NCBI RefSeq assembly: GCF_000739085.1
Contig: NZ_CP009110.1
Location: forward strand, 7,006,001 to 7,070,000
Source of the DNA: Amycolatopsis methanolica 239
Lineage (GTDB): Bacteria > Actinomycetota > Actinomycetes > Mycobacteriales > Pseudonocardiaceae
Reading direction: 5' to 3'
DNA length: 64,000 nt
A program made the translations under genes and the position numbers. The notes below the pieces were generated by a model that was not told where the DNA came from, did no database searches, and saw only the letters and a list, made by a program, of their open reading frames with translations. Within the stretch, counting starts at the first letter, position 1, and the number at the start of each line of letters is the position of its first letter. Of this stretch, positions 53,451-61,629 are shown in pieces.

Positions 53451-53887
53451 TAGTCCAGGCAGAACTCGTTGCCCTCGATGTCGGCCATGACGATGTGCCC
53501 GAACGCCATCGGCGGCGCCGGCTCGTGGCGGTGGATGCGCTTCGCGCCGTGGGCTCTCAGCCGCTCGGCTTCCGCTTCCAGCGCCGCCATCCGCTCGTCG
53601 CCCTGGAGGCCGGGGGCCGCGCGCACGTCGAGGTGCACCCGGTTCTTCACCGTCTTGCCCTCCGGCACCTTCTGGAAGAACAGCCGTGGGCCCTTGCCGT
53701 CGGGGGCGACCACGGCGGAGGCGTCGTTGCGCCGCTCCGGCGGCACGCCCATCGCCTCCAGCGCCTGGTCCCACGAGTCGAACCCGGCGGGCGGGGCCTG
53801 CAGCTCGTAGCCGAGGGCCTCGGCCCAGAACGCGGAGACCGCGGCCGGGTCGGCGCAGTCGAAGGTGACCTGGATTTCGCGGGCCAT
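53450..53887 (-). CDS. VOC family (glyoxalase-like) protein
   Basis: A 145-residue protein of the vicinal oxygen chelate fold. It has the paired beta-alpha modules beginning IQVTFDCADPAAVSAFWAEA and KNRVHLDVRAAPGLQGDERM, and ends with ADIEGNEFCLD, typical of the glyoxalase_6 group. The reaction is unknown. It follows the DinB-like gene by 1 bp in the same direction. Confidence 0.88.
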   Translation of the reverse strand: MAREIQVTFDCADPAAVSAFWAEALGYELQAPPAGFDSWDQALEAMGVPPERRNDASAVVAPDGKGPRLFFQKVPEGKTVKNRVHLDVRAAPGLQGDERMAALEAEAERLRAHGAKRIHRHEPAPPMAFGHIVMADIEGNEFCLD

Positions 53888-53888
53888 G

Positions 53889-54470
53889 TCAGTTCGCCTC
53901 CTGGCGGATCCGGGTGTGCAGGTACAGGTCGCGGAGCAGGGACACTTCGGACAGGTGGTGGATCAGCTCGCGGTTGATGTGCAGGACCAGCGCCGCCATC
54001 GGCCACTCGGCGTACGGCCCCTCGACCTCGCCGCACGGGCGCGCGAGGGCGTCTTCGCCGAGCGACTCCACACCCTTCATCCACATCGCGTATTCGGCGT
54101 CGAACTGGGCCAGCGCCTCGTCGGCGGTCGGCGCGTACTCGAACGACTGGTAGTCGGTGGGGGTGCGGCCGAAGTGGGCGGCGTTGCGCATCGCGAGCAC
54201 GCCGACGATCACGTGCCCGAGGCGCCACGAGATCGTCGTGATCGGGGCGGGGTCGGGCTCCGGGAACGCGAAGTCGATGGTCACCGCCCCGGAACCGGCC
54301 TGCACCGGCGCGGTGCCGGTGCCACGCGGGCGCACGTTCCAGCTGCCCGGCGCGGGTTCCCAGAAGTACTCGTCGTCGGTGAGCCCGGCGAGGCGGTCGC
54401 GCAGCTGGTTGGTCCAGTGCCAGTCGATCTGGTCGCGGAGCAGTCGGTTCAGGTTCATGGGGACAAGCAT
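53889..54470 (-). CDS. DinB-like family protein
   Basis: A 193-residue four-helix-bundle protein of the DinB/YfiT type. RLLRDQIDWHWTNQLRDRLA and the segments ISWRLGHVIVGVLAMRN and LVLHINRELIHHLSEVSLLR carry the His residues that usually bind a metal. ATG 54470 or 54458 may start it. Family members act as thiol-dependent transferases in some cases, which would fit mycothiol-using actinobacteria. It is divergent from a WYL regulator and precedes the VOC gene. Confidence 0.82.
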   Translation of the reverse strand: MLVPMNLNRLLRDQIDWHWTNQLRDRLAGLTDDEYFWEPAPGSWNVRPRGTGTAPVQAGSGAVTIDFAFPEPDPAPITTISWRLGHVIVGVLAMRNAAHFGRTPTDYQSFEYAPTADEALAQFDAEYAMWMKGVESLGEDALARPCGEVEGPYAEWPMAALVLHINRELIHHLSEVSLLRDLYLHTRIRQEAN

Positions 54471-54520
54471 GCAACCAATAGCGGACAGAATCGTTCCGCG
54501 ATCTGTGGAACCATTCCGGC

Positions 54521-55510
54521 ATGAGCGTGGAAGCCACCGTCGAGCGGGTCTTGCGGCTGCTGGCGCTGCTGCAGCGGCGGCCGTCCTGGACCGCCACCGA
54601 ACTCGCCGCCGAACTGGGCGTCACCGACCGCTCGGTGCGCCGGGACGTGGAGCGGCTGCGCGCCGTCGGCTACCCGGTGCACGCCACGGCGGGCGTCGGC
54701 GGCGGCTACCAGCTCGGCGCGGGCACCCGGCTGCCGCCGCTGCTCCTCGACGACGAAGAGGCCATCGCGACCGCGGTGTCGCTCCGGCTGGCCTCCGGCG
54801 GCACGGTCGCCGGGGCCGGCGACGCGGCGCTGCGGGCACTCGCAAAGCTCGACCAGGTCATGCCGCCGCGGCTGCGCGCCGAGGTGCGGGCGGTGCACGG
54901 TGCCACCGAGACGCTCGTCGCCGGCATCGAGATCGACGCGGAACTGCTGGTCACGCTCGCCCGCGCGTGCCGGGACGCGGTGCGGGTGCGGTTCCGGTAC
55001 TCCAGCCGGGGCAGTGAGGACCGCGAGCGCACGGTCGAGCCCGTGCGCATGGTCGCCACCAACCGCCGCTGGTACCTGATGGCCTGGGACCTCGACCGCG
55101 ACGACTGGCGCACCTTCCGGCTGGACCGGATGCGCGAGGTGACGGCCACGACCTGGCGCTTCCGGCCACGGGAGCACCCCGACCCGGTGGCGTACGTGCA
55201 GCGGTCGGTCAGCGCCGCACCGTACCGCTACCTCGCCAAGGTGCGCCTGCGGGCCAGCGCCGAGGAGGTGCGGGACCTGGTGCCACCGCAGGTCGGGCGC
55301 GTCGAGGAGGACCGGGACGGGTGGTGTCTGCTCGTCGCCGGCGGTGACCAGCTGGAATGGCTGGCCGTGCACGTCGCCCGGCTGGGCTACGAGGCGGAGA
55401 TCCTGGAACCGCCGGAGCTGCGCGAGGCGGCGGCCCGGCTCGCCGAACGTGTCGCCGCGATGGCCGGGGAGCCTCAGACCCCCACCGCGCGCTTGCCGGG
55501 CGCGGACTGA
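54521..55510 (+). CDS. WYL-domain transcriptional regulator (YafY type)
   Basis: A 329-residue regulator. The winged helix runs LRLLALLQRRPSWTATELAA, then ELGVTDRSVRRDVERLRAVG. The WYL domain core is NRRWYLMAWDLDRDDWRTF, preceded by VRVRFRYSSRGSEDRERTVE. It is divergent from the DinB-VOC pair and probably controls it. The end overlaps the VanZ gene by 37 bp on the other strand. Confidence 0.92.
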   Translation: MSVEATVERVLRLLALLQRRPSWTATELAAELGVTDRSVRRDVERLRAVGYPVHATAGVGGGYQLGAGTRLPPLLLDDEEAIATAVSLRLASGGTVAGAGDAALRALAKLDQVMPPRLRAEVRAVHGATETLVAGIEIDAELLVTLARACRDAVRVRFRYSSRGSEDRERTVEPVRMVATNRRWYLMAWDLDRDDWRTFRLDRMREVTATTWRFRPREHPDPVAYVQRSVSAAPYRYLAKVRLRASAEEVRDLVPPQVGRVEEDRDGWCLLVAGGDQLEWLAVHVARLGYEAEILEPPELREAAARLAERVAAMAGEPQTPTARLPGAD

Positions 55511-56055
55511 CGCGGCGCGGGGATCCCGAGCACCTCGCGATCCCGCATCCAGCCGCAGCTCAGGGTGGCTCCGGCCGCCGCGCCCAGGGTGTTCAGCAGG
55601 ACGTCGTCGGTGGAGGTCACGCGGCCGAGGTGCAGGACGAACTGGGTCAGCTCGATCGCCGCGGACGCGGCCAGCGCGGCCCACGCCACCCGCGCGACGG
55701 AGTGCAGGCGGGCCAGCCGCAGCGGCAGCAGCGCGCCGAGCGGGGCCAGCAGCAGCAGGTTCCCGGCGATCTGCCACAGCGCGCCGTCGTCGGTGAACTC
55801 GGTCAGGATGTCCGAGCCCGGCACCAGGTGCAGCGAGCTGGTCCGGCTCGCACCGACCGGGATCATGGTGAGCGCCAGCACCAGCGCGGCGAGCAGGACG
55901 ACGCCGACGTCGATCCCGGCGGTCGACGCGGCGACCCACATCGGCCTGGTCCGGCTCCGCCGACGGGCCAGGAACCGCCACGCGAACAGGGCGAACGGAC
56001 CGGCGATGATCGTGACCGGGGCCAGCACCCCGAAGCTCGAGACCAGAATCCCCAC
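55474..56055 (-). CDS. VanZ family membrane protein
   Basis: A 193-residue membrane protein with about five helices. The VanZ signature region is NLLLLAPLGALLPLRLARL and STDDVLLNTLGAAAGA. GTG 56055 (VGILVSSFGVLAPV) has GGAAGGGG upstream and is preferred to longer starts. VanZ was named for teicoplanin resistance, but most members have no known role. Confidence 0.82.
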   Translation of the reverse strand: MGILVSSFGVLAPVTIIAGPFALFAWRFLARRRSRTRPMWVAASTAGIDVGVVLLAALVLALTMIPVGASRTSSLHLVPGSDILTEFTDDGALWQIAGNLLLLAPLGALLPLRLARLHSVARVAWAALAASAAIELTQFVLHLGRVTSTDDVLLNTLGAAAGATLSCGWMRDREVLGIPAPRQSAPGKRAVGV

Positions 56056-56185
56056 ACGAATCCCCTTCCCCACCTGCAAACGATCTTCGCAGCGGGCCGG
56101 GAAAACGGCAGGTCCGAAGGGGTGCACTTTGCGGTGATCTTCTCGACGCGCCGGTCACCCTCCCGGTCCTTGCCGGGATCGTGTG

Positions 56186-57076
56186 TTAACGCGCGAGTGA
56201 CAGGGCGCTGTCCAGCAGCCGCTGGATGTGCAGGCCGCGGTGCGCGTCGCACGGGTGGGACGTGGTGCCCGTGTCGACCATCGCCGCGAAGTCGTCCAGC
56301 ATCGCGGTGTAGGACTGGGCGGCGCCACCCTCCTTGCGGCCCAGCGTGCGGTAGCCGTGCTCGCCGTACACGGCGAACTCGACGACCGTCGGCCGCATCG
56401 GCAGCCGCAACGACAACGTGGCCGAGCTCAGCGCGCCACCCGCGTGCTCGAAGACGACGTGCCACAGGTCGTTGGGCCCGCGGTGCGCCGAGCGCACCCG
56501 CTCGATCGTGCCGAGCGCGGCGTCGAGCAGGTCGAAGGCGTGCGGCCCGACGTCGGCCAGCGTGCCGCCGTCCGCCTGCCGCCACGGCGAAGCCGCGTAC
56601 GCGCCGCCGAGCAGACCGCCGGACAGCCACCGCACGCCACCGCCGGTCCAGCCGCCCGCCGCGGCGAGACCGGCCAGCCAGTCCCGCGTCGCGGTAGCGT
56701 AGCGCAGGGTCAGCATCACCAGGCTCGCCACGCCCGCGCCTGCCACGGCGTCGGCCAGCCGCTCGGCGCCCGCGACGTCCGCGGCGATCGGCTTCTCCAA
56801 GATGACGTGCTTGCCCGCCTTGGCCGCCTCGACCGCCAGCTCGGCCTGCGTCGACGGCGGCACCGCGAAGGCGACGGCGTCGACCTGGCCGAGCAGGTCG
56901 TCCAGGCTGGTGCACACCTCCGCGTCGTACGGCTGCGCCAGCTCCCGGGCGGCCTCCTCGCGGCGCGTGAACACCGCGCTCAACCGCGTCGACGGGTGGT
57001 CGGCCAGGCCGGGCGCGTGCACGGTGCGGGCCCACGGACCCGCGCCGACCAGCCCGACGCGCAGCGGTTCGTCCAC
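56186..57076 (-). CDS. Gfo/Idh/MocA family oxidoreductase
   Basis: A 296-residue NAD(P)-dependent oxidoreductase. The Rossmann fold begins LRVGLVGAGPWARTVHAPGL, and the family EKPI motif is in KHVILEKPIAADVAGAERL. The GTG start at 57076 lies 2 bp after the stop of the 3-hydroxyacyl-CoA dehydrogenase gene, so they are an operon. No sugar pathway genes lie nearby; the substrate is unknown. Confidence 0.9.
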   Translation of the reverse strand: MDEPLRVGLVGAGPWARTVHAPGLADHPSTRLSAVFTRREEAARELAQPYDAEVCTSLDDLLGQVDAVAFAVPPSTQAELAVEAAKAGKHVILEKPIAADVAGAERLADAVAGAGVASLVMLTLRYATATRDWLAGLAAAGGWTGGGVRWLSGGLLGGAYAASPWRQADGGTLADVGPHAFDLLDAALGTIERVRSAHRGPNDLWHVVFEHAGGALSSATLSLRLPMRPTVVEFAVYGEHGYRTLGRKEGGAAQSYTAMLDDFAAMVDTGTTSHPCDAHRGLHIQRLLDSALSLAR

Positions 57077-57078
57077 GA

Positions 57079-57939
57079 TCAGAAGTAGGAGTAGAAGCCG
57101 CGGCCGCTCTTCTTGCCGAGCAGCCCGGCGTCGACCATGCGCAGCAGCAGGGGCGGCGGCGAGTAGAGGGGCTCCTTGAACTCCTCGTACATCGACTCCG
57201 CGATCGCCTTGATCGTGTCCAGCCCGATCAGGTCGGACAGGCGCAGCGGACCCATCGGGTGCGCGGTGCCCAGCTCCATGCCGCGGTCGATGTCCTCGGC
57301 CGAGGCGAAGCCCGACTCGATCATCCGGATCGCCGACAGCAGGTACGGCACGAGCAGCGCGTTCACGATGAACCCGGCGCGGTCCTGCGACCGGATCACC
57401 GTCTTGCCGAGCGAGCCGGTCACGTGCTCGTCCGCGCGCTTCACGGTGTCCTCGCCGGTCAGCAGCGACGGCACCAGCTCGACCAGCGGCAGCACCGGGA
57501 CCGGGTTGAAGAAGTGGATGCCGATCACCTGCTGCGGACGGCTCGTCGCCATGCCCAGCTTCATGATCGGGATGGATGAGGTGTTGGACGCGAACACCGC
57601 GTCCGGCCGCTCGACGATCTTGTCGAGCGAGCGGAACACCTCGACCTTCGCCTGCTCCTGCTCGATCACGGCCTCGATCACGAGGTCGCGGTCGGCGAAG
57701 GAGGCGATGTCGGTGGTGAAGGTGAGCCGCCCGAGCGCCGCGTCGGCGTCCTCGGCGCTCAGCTTGCCCGCCTTGACCGCCCGCTGCAGCGACTTCTCGA
57801 TGCGCGCGCGACCGGCGTCGAGCGCCGGCTGGTTCACCTCGGTGATCGTCACGTCCGCACCCGCACGCGCGTGCACCTCGGCGATCCCGGAGCCCATCAA
57901 ACCGGCTCCGACCACGCCTACTCGCTGGATGTCCGCCAT
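57079..57939 (-). CDS. 3-hydroxybutyryl-CoA dehydrogenase
   Basis: A 286-residue short type of 3-hydroxyacyl-CoA dehydrogenase, as in FadB2 of mycobacteria. RVGVVGAGLMGSGIAEVHAR is the NAD-binding motif; the catalytic His is in IGIHFFNPVPVLPLVE and the Glu in VIEAVIEQEQAKV. SDLIGLDTIKAIAESMYEEF lies in the C-terminal domain. ATG 57939 has GGAGAGG upstream. It oxidises 3-hydroxybutyryl-CoA or acts in reverse. Confidence 0.92.
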   Translation of the reverse strand: MADIQRVGVVGAGLMGSGIAEVHARAGADVTITEVNQPALDAGRARIEKSLQRAVKAGKLSAEDADAALGRLTFTTDIASFADRDLVIEAVIEQEQAKVEVFRSLDKIVERPDAVFASNTSSIPIMKLGMATSRPQQVIGIHFFNPVPVLPLVELVPSLLTGEDTVKRADEHVTGSLGKTVIRSQDRAGFIVNALLVPYLLSAIRMIESGFASAEDIDRGMELGTAHPMGPLRLSDLIGLDTIKAIAESMYEEFKEPLYSPPPLLLRMVDAGLLGKKSGRGFYSYF

Positions 57940-57978
57940 CGCACCTCTCCAGTTCCGGCGCCCGACGACGCATGACAC

Positions 57979-58027
57979 AGCACACGAGGGCGGGTTCCGG
58001 TCACGGCCGGACCCACCCTCGTGTGCT
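57979..58027 (-). terminator. Long hairpin after DUF3073
   Basis: AGCACACGAGGG (57979-57990) pairs perfectly with CCCTCGTGTGCT (58016-58027), and the stem continues inward as CGGGTTCCGG with CCGGACCCA with one mismatch and a bulge. It lies 10 bases past the DUF3073 stop. Confidence 0.75.
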
Positions 58028-58036
58028 GGTCAGACG

Positions 58037-58234
58037 TCAACGACGGTAGTCGTCGTACTCGTCGGCGTACGGGTCGTACGGGTCCTCGTACTTCTCGTCC
58101 TCTTCACGAGGATGAGAATTGGAGGACTGTCCTGACAGCTCGCGCTGAAGCGCAGCGAAATCTGTGTCGGGAGTGCTGTACTTGAGCTCTCGCGCCACCT
58201 TCGTCTGCTTGGCCTTGGCCCGGCCGCGCCCCAT
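58037..58234 (-). CDS. DUF3073 small protein
   Basis: A 65-residue protein: basic start MGRGRAKAKQTKVARELKYS and an acidic C-terminus rich in Asp, Glu and Tyr (EDEKYEDPYDPYADEYDDY). It corresponds to the actinobacterial DUF3073 family (Rv0810c in M. tuberculosis, also next to purM). The basic-acidic design suggests contact with nucleic acid or ribosomes, but no function is known. Confidence 0.88.
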   Translation of the reverse strand: MGRGRAKAKQTKVARELKYSTPDTDFAALQRELSGQSSNSHPREEDEKYEDPYDPYADEYDDYRR

Positions 58235-58432
58235 GGCTCGACCCCCTCGCACAGGGAACGGGGCGGCCGGGGGAATCGGCGGCCCCGCATCGTCTCGACA
58301 ATTGGTTCCTGGTGACACCGTACCCTGTCCGAGGGGTCCAATGCGACGTGGCTTCGTGTGCTTGTCACGACAGTGTCCGGGATTGCGCCGGTCGGTGGTC
58401 GCTACCGGGCGGCGACGTGCCACGATTCAACG

Positions 58433-59332
58433 GTGCTCCGACCGTTCGTGGCCTACCTCCGGGTGTACGAGCCCCTGTCCGCGTTCGGCGACCCTCCCCC
58501 CGCGGGGCTGCGCAAAGCCGTCGAACAGGCCCAGCTGAGCCGCGCGGCCGCCGCCGAGCGGGAACAGCTCATGTGGCTGAAGTCACAGACCACCAGCCCC
58601 GTCCGGCTGCTGCCCGGCGAGCTGCCCGGCGGGCGGGCGCTGCCGAACTCCGACGTGCTGGTGCTCGATCCGGCCGAGGTCCCCACCGACACCGGCGCGA
58701 AGGTCGGGCCCGGCCCGCTCGTGTGCCCACTTGAGGTGCGGGCCCGCTCGGCCGCGGCGCTGGTGAGCTTCCTCGGCGACGCGCACCCGTCGCTGCACGC
58801 CGCGGTGATCGACTCGGCCGGGGTGAGCGAGGAGAAGCTGAAGGCCAGGGCCAGCTCGGCGCTCGGCGACCTGCCGCAGGCCGCCGTGCACGTCCTGTCC
58901 ACCACCTGGACCGTGCCGCTGCCCTGGTTCGCGCTGGTCGACCCGAAGCACCGCAGGCTGAACCTGGGCTCGGGCCCGGACGACCCGGAACGCGAGGTCT
59001 CCTGGCGCGTGGCGATGGGCGACGCGACCCAGCGGGTGGCCGAGGCGCGGGAGCTGGTGGAGGAGACCCTCGGCGACTCCGGCCCGGCGCGGATCCTCGC
59101 GGAGACCGCCCGGTGGCTGACGAACTTCGACCCGGCGTCGGCGGTCGAGCTGGACTACGGCGGGCTGGTGCAGCTGATCGCCGACCCGGTGCTGGAGTCG
59201 GACACCAGCGCGGAGGAGGTGCACAGCATCATGGACGCCCTGCGTTCCGGCGATATCGAACAGATCGCCGAGCTGTTCACCGACCTGCGCGACTACTGGA
59301 GCGAGCTGGCCGCCCGCGAGCACTTCAACTAG
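58433..59332 (+). CDS. Conserved hypothetical protein
   Basis: A 299-residue soluble protein from GTG 58433 (VLRPFVAYLRVYEPLSAFGD). It has no signal peptide or membrane helix. LSTTWTVPLPWFALVDPKHR in the centre and the helical C-terminus (ADPVLESDTSAEEVHSIMDA) look conserved in related actinobacteria as far as I recall, but I do not know a function. It is divergent from DUF3073. Confidence 0.8.
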   Translation: MLRPFVAYLRVYEPLSAFGDPPPAGLRKAVEQAQLSRAAAAEREQLMWLKSQTTSPVRLLPGELPGGRALPNSDVLVLDPAEVPTDTGAKVGPGPLVCPLEVRARSAAALVSFLGDAHPSLHAAVIDSAGVSEEKLKARASSALGDLPQAAVHVLSTTWTVPLPWFALVDPKHRRLNLGSGPDDPEREVSWRVAMGDATQRVAEARELVEETLGDSGPARILAETARWLTNFDPASAVELDYGGLVQLIADPVLESDTSAEEVHSIMDALRSGDIEQIAELFTDLRDYWSELAAREHFN

Positions 59333-59456
59333 GACGCACCGTACCTGACCAGTACTGATCACCCGGGCGAGCAGCTACCGCCAGGACTGCGATGATCGGA
59401 AGGCGTCAGCTCCCGGCGCCAGGTTTTGCAACGCTTGCGAAACCTAGGGGATGCCC

Positions 59457-59854
59457 ATGCGAATCGCTCAGCTCACCGCGGCCACCGTCGCGTTCACCAC
59501 GGCGGCAGTCCTCGCCACCACCGGAAGCGCCTCCGCGACCGTCGATCCGCCTGGCCGCAGCTGGGATCACACCTTCCGGAGCACCGGAGTCGTCGTCTAC
59601 GTCGAGGAATACGGCGACGTCATCTCCGTCTGCGACACGTCCGCGAACGGGAAGGCGGCCTATGCCGACGTCTGGGTCGGCACCGACCCGCGGTACTCGA
59701 TGAAGGTCTCCACGGGCAGCGGCAGCTGCGTGTCCCACCGGGCCAGCGAGGCAAGCACAACCTGCCCGAGGGCAAGGAGATCTGGGTCCAGTACTGGGGC
59801 ACGACCCTCAACACCAGCGAGAAGCCGGAGAGCCCGTTCGTCAACGAACGCTGA
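59457..59854 (+). pseudogene. Small secreted protein with a one-base frameshift
   Basis: About 132 residues if repaired. A Sec signal peptide (MRIAQLTAATVAFTTAAVLA) is followed by a short exported domain with two Cys (DVISVCDTS and SGSCVSH). The frame breaks at 59748-59752: CAGCGAGGCAAGCAC needs one more G to join ...SHRASE to GKHNLPEGKEIWVQYW, which reads to the TGA at 59852. In the original frame translation would run on for over 250 codons of antisense sequence. It is either a true mutation or a miscall in a GGG run. Confidence 0.65.
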
Positions 59855-59861
59855 CGCCGGT

Positions 59862-60440
59862 TCAGACGTCGTCCGCCCGCTCCGCGGCCAGCAGGTCGTC
59901 CACGTTGGCCGAGCCCTTCGCGTAGCGGGCAGCGATCTCGGCGTTCAGCTGGTCCACCACGGCCTGCACCTCGCGACGGCGCTGCGACACCGACGCCTCC
60001 TCGCCCCGGTAGTCGTCGAGGGTCGCGGCCAGCTTCTCGTCGGAGAGCGCGCCCACGTCGGTCAGGTCGGCGTTGCCCACCAGCGCCTCGGCCTGGCGCC
60101 GGTACTCGCCTGCGCGGGAGGGCTCCAGCTGCTGGTACCGGCCCGAACCGCGTGCCGGGCGCAGCGCGTTGTCGGACAGGATCGTGGCGAGCTGGTCCAC
60201 GATGCTCTCGCCGCCGGAGCGCCGCCGCTCCTGCTCGGCCCGCACGATGTCGATCCGCGCGTGCAGCAGCCGCCGCAGGTAGGAGAGATCGGTCTCCTCC
60301 TGGGCAGCCTCGTCCCGGCGCTCACGCAGCTGCCCGAGCGACAGGTCGGCGAGGCCCCGCACGTAGGCGGGGTCCAGGACACGGTCGATGCGACGGCGTC
60401 CGCCCGGCCGGACTTCGATCACCGGGACATAGTGCTCCAT
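59862..60440 (-). CDS. RsiG-like anti-sigma factor / c-di-GMP sensor
   Basis: A 192-residue, largely alpha-helical protein. RsiG of Streptomyces binds cyclic di-GMP through two E-x3-S-x2-R-x3-Q-x3-D helices and then sequesters the sigma factor WhiG. The second motif is perfect here: E148, S152, R155, Q159, D163 (EASVSQRRREVQAVVD). The first is E49, S53, R56, H60, D64 (ETDLSYLRRLLHARID), with His for Gln. The first ~48 residues (VRPGGRRRIDRVLDPAYVRG) also fit the family. The start ATG is at 60440. Its sigma partner is not in the window. Confidence 0.75.
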   Translation of the reverse strand: MEHYVPVIEVRPGGRRRIDRVLDPAYVRGLADLSLGQLRERRDEAAQEETDLSYLRRLLHARIDIVRAEQERRRSGGESIVDQLATILSDNALRPARGSGRYQQLEPSRAGEYRRQAEALVGNADLTDVGALSDEKLAATLDDYRGEEASVSQRRREVQAVVDQLNAEIAARYAKGSANVDDLLAAERADDV

Positions 60441-60471
60441 GCCGGGCCCGGGCGCCAGAGCGGGTGCGCTA

Positions 60472-61599
60472 TCACCCGCGCAGGCGAGCAGCGGCCTCCC
60501 GGCCCGGCGCGGCGCCCTCGGCGGGCACCGAATCGGGGTCGACCGCGGCCTGCACGACCCGGTCCTCGTCCCCGGCGAGCAGCTCAGCGTCGATCGGGGC
60601 GGACCGCTTGACCAGGGCCAGCGCGATCGGCCCCAGCTCGTGGTGCTGCGCGACGCTGCCGACCCGCCCGACGACGCGCTCACCGAGTTTCACCGGGTCC
60701 CCGGTCTCCGGGTAGATCTCCGGCGAGCCGTCCAGGTGCAGCAGCACCATCCGGCGCGGCGGGCGGCCGACGTTGAACACCTTCGCCACGGTCTCCTGCC
60801 CGCGGTAGCAGCCCTTGGCGACGTGCGCGGCGCTGCCGATCCAATTCACCTCGTGCGGGATCGTCTTCGCATCGGTGTCCACGCCCAGCCGCGGCCGCAG
60901 CGACTCGACCCGCAACGCGTCGAACGCCCACGTGCCCGCCGGGCGGGCGCCCGCGTCGGTGATGCGGCGCCACCAGTCGGCCAGCTCGCCGCGCGGCACG
61001 GCGAGGTCCACGCTGGACCGTCCGGGCCAGGGCATGCGCCGGGCGAAGCCACGGCCTACCGGCACGACGGAGTACGGCTCGACGCCCAGTTCGATGTCCA
61101 AAGCGGACAGCACCCGGCCGGCTTCGGGGCCGAGCACGGTGAGGATCGCCAGCTCGTCGCTGACGTCCTCGATCTCCACCTGGGACCAGAACTTCATCGC
61201 TTCGAGGTACTCGCGCAGGGTCTGCTTGCCGCCCTTGGGCAGCGCGCTGGTTGCCTCCGGCCCCGGGTCGGTGTCCAGGTACACGGCGTCCCCGACGTGC
61301 GCGAGGACCATGTGCGTGTCGACGTGCCCCTGGCTGTCCAGCACCAGCGCCTCGGTGCCGGTGCCCTCGGCCAGCTCGGTGACGTGCTGCGAGATCACCA
61401 GGTGCAGCCAGGACAACCGCTCCGGGCCGGTCACCTCCAGCACCTCGCGGTGCGAGCGGTCGACGACGGCGACGCTGCGCGCGGCGGTGCGCTGCTCGGC
61501 GAACGGGTCGCCCCAGTGCCAGGGCACGCCCTGCTCGGGGTGGTCGTCCGGCGGCGCGATGGCGCCCGGCGCGGCGAGGAGCGGAGAAACGAGCGGCAT
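60472..61599 (-). CDS. ygfZ: Folate-binding protein YgfZ/GcvT family
   Basis: A 375-residue protein with the GcvT-like folate-binding fold, needed for repair or assembly of some Fe-S clusters. The diagnostic motif is KGCYRGQETVAKVFNVG (K-G-C-Y-x-G-Q-E). It matches the position of Rv0811c, between DUF3073 and pabC. A TAACAT box ends 6 bases before the ATG, so the transcript is probably leaderless. Divergent from pabC, with 30 bp between the start codons. Confidence 0.92.
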   Translation of the reverse strand: MPLVSPLLAAPGAIAPPDDHPEQGVPWHWGDPFAEQRTAARSVAVVDRSHREVLEVTGPERLSWLHLVISQHVTELAEGTGTEALVLDSQGHVDTHMVLAHVGDAVYLDTDPGPEATSALPKGGKQTLREYLEAMKFWSQVEIEDVSDELAILTVLGPEAGRVLSALDIELGVEPYSVVPVGRGFARRMPWPGRSSVDLAVPRGELADWWRRITDAGARPAGTWAFDALRVESLRPRLGVDTDAKTIPHEVNWIGSAAHVAKGCYRGQETVAKVFNVGRPPRRMVLLHLDGSPEIYPETGDPVKLGERVVGRVGSVAQHHELGPIALALVKRSAPIDAELLAGDEDRVVQAAVDPDSVPAEGAAPGREAAARLRG

Positions 61600-61629
61600 A
61601 CCCCGATGTTAGGTGAGTACGGTGACCGC
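61600..61629. promoter_or_regulatory. 30-bp bidirectional leaderless promoter (ygfZ/pabC)
   Basis: Minus strand: TAACAT (61611-61606), 6 bases, ATG 61599. Plus strand: TACGGT (61618-61623), 6 bases, ATG 61630. Both -35 regions must lie inside the other gene's coding sequence or across it, so the two promoters overlap physically. Confidence 0.65.
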
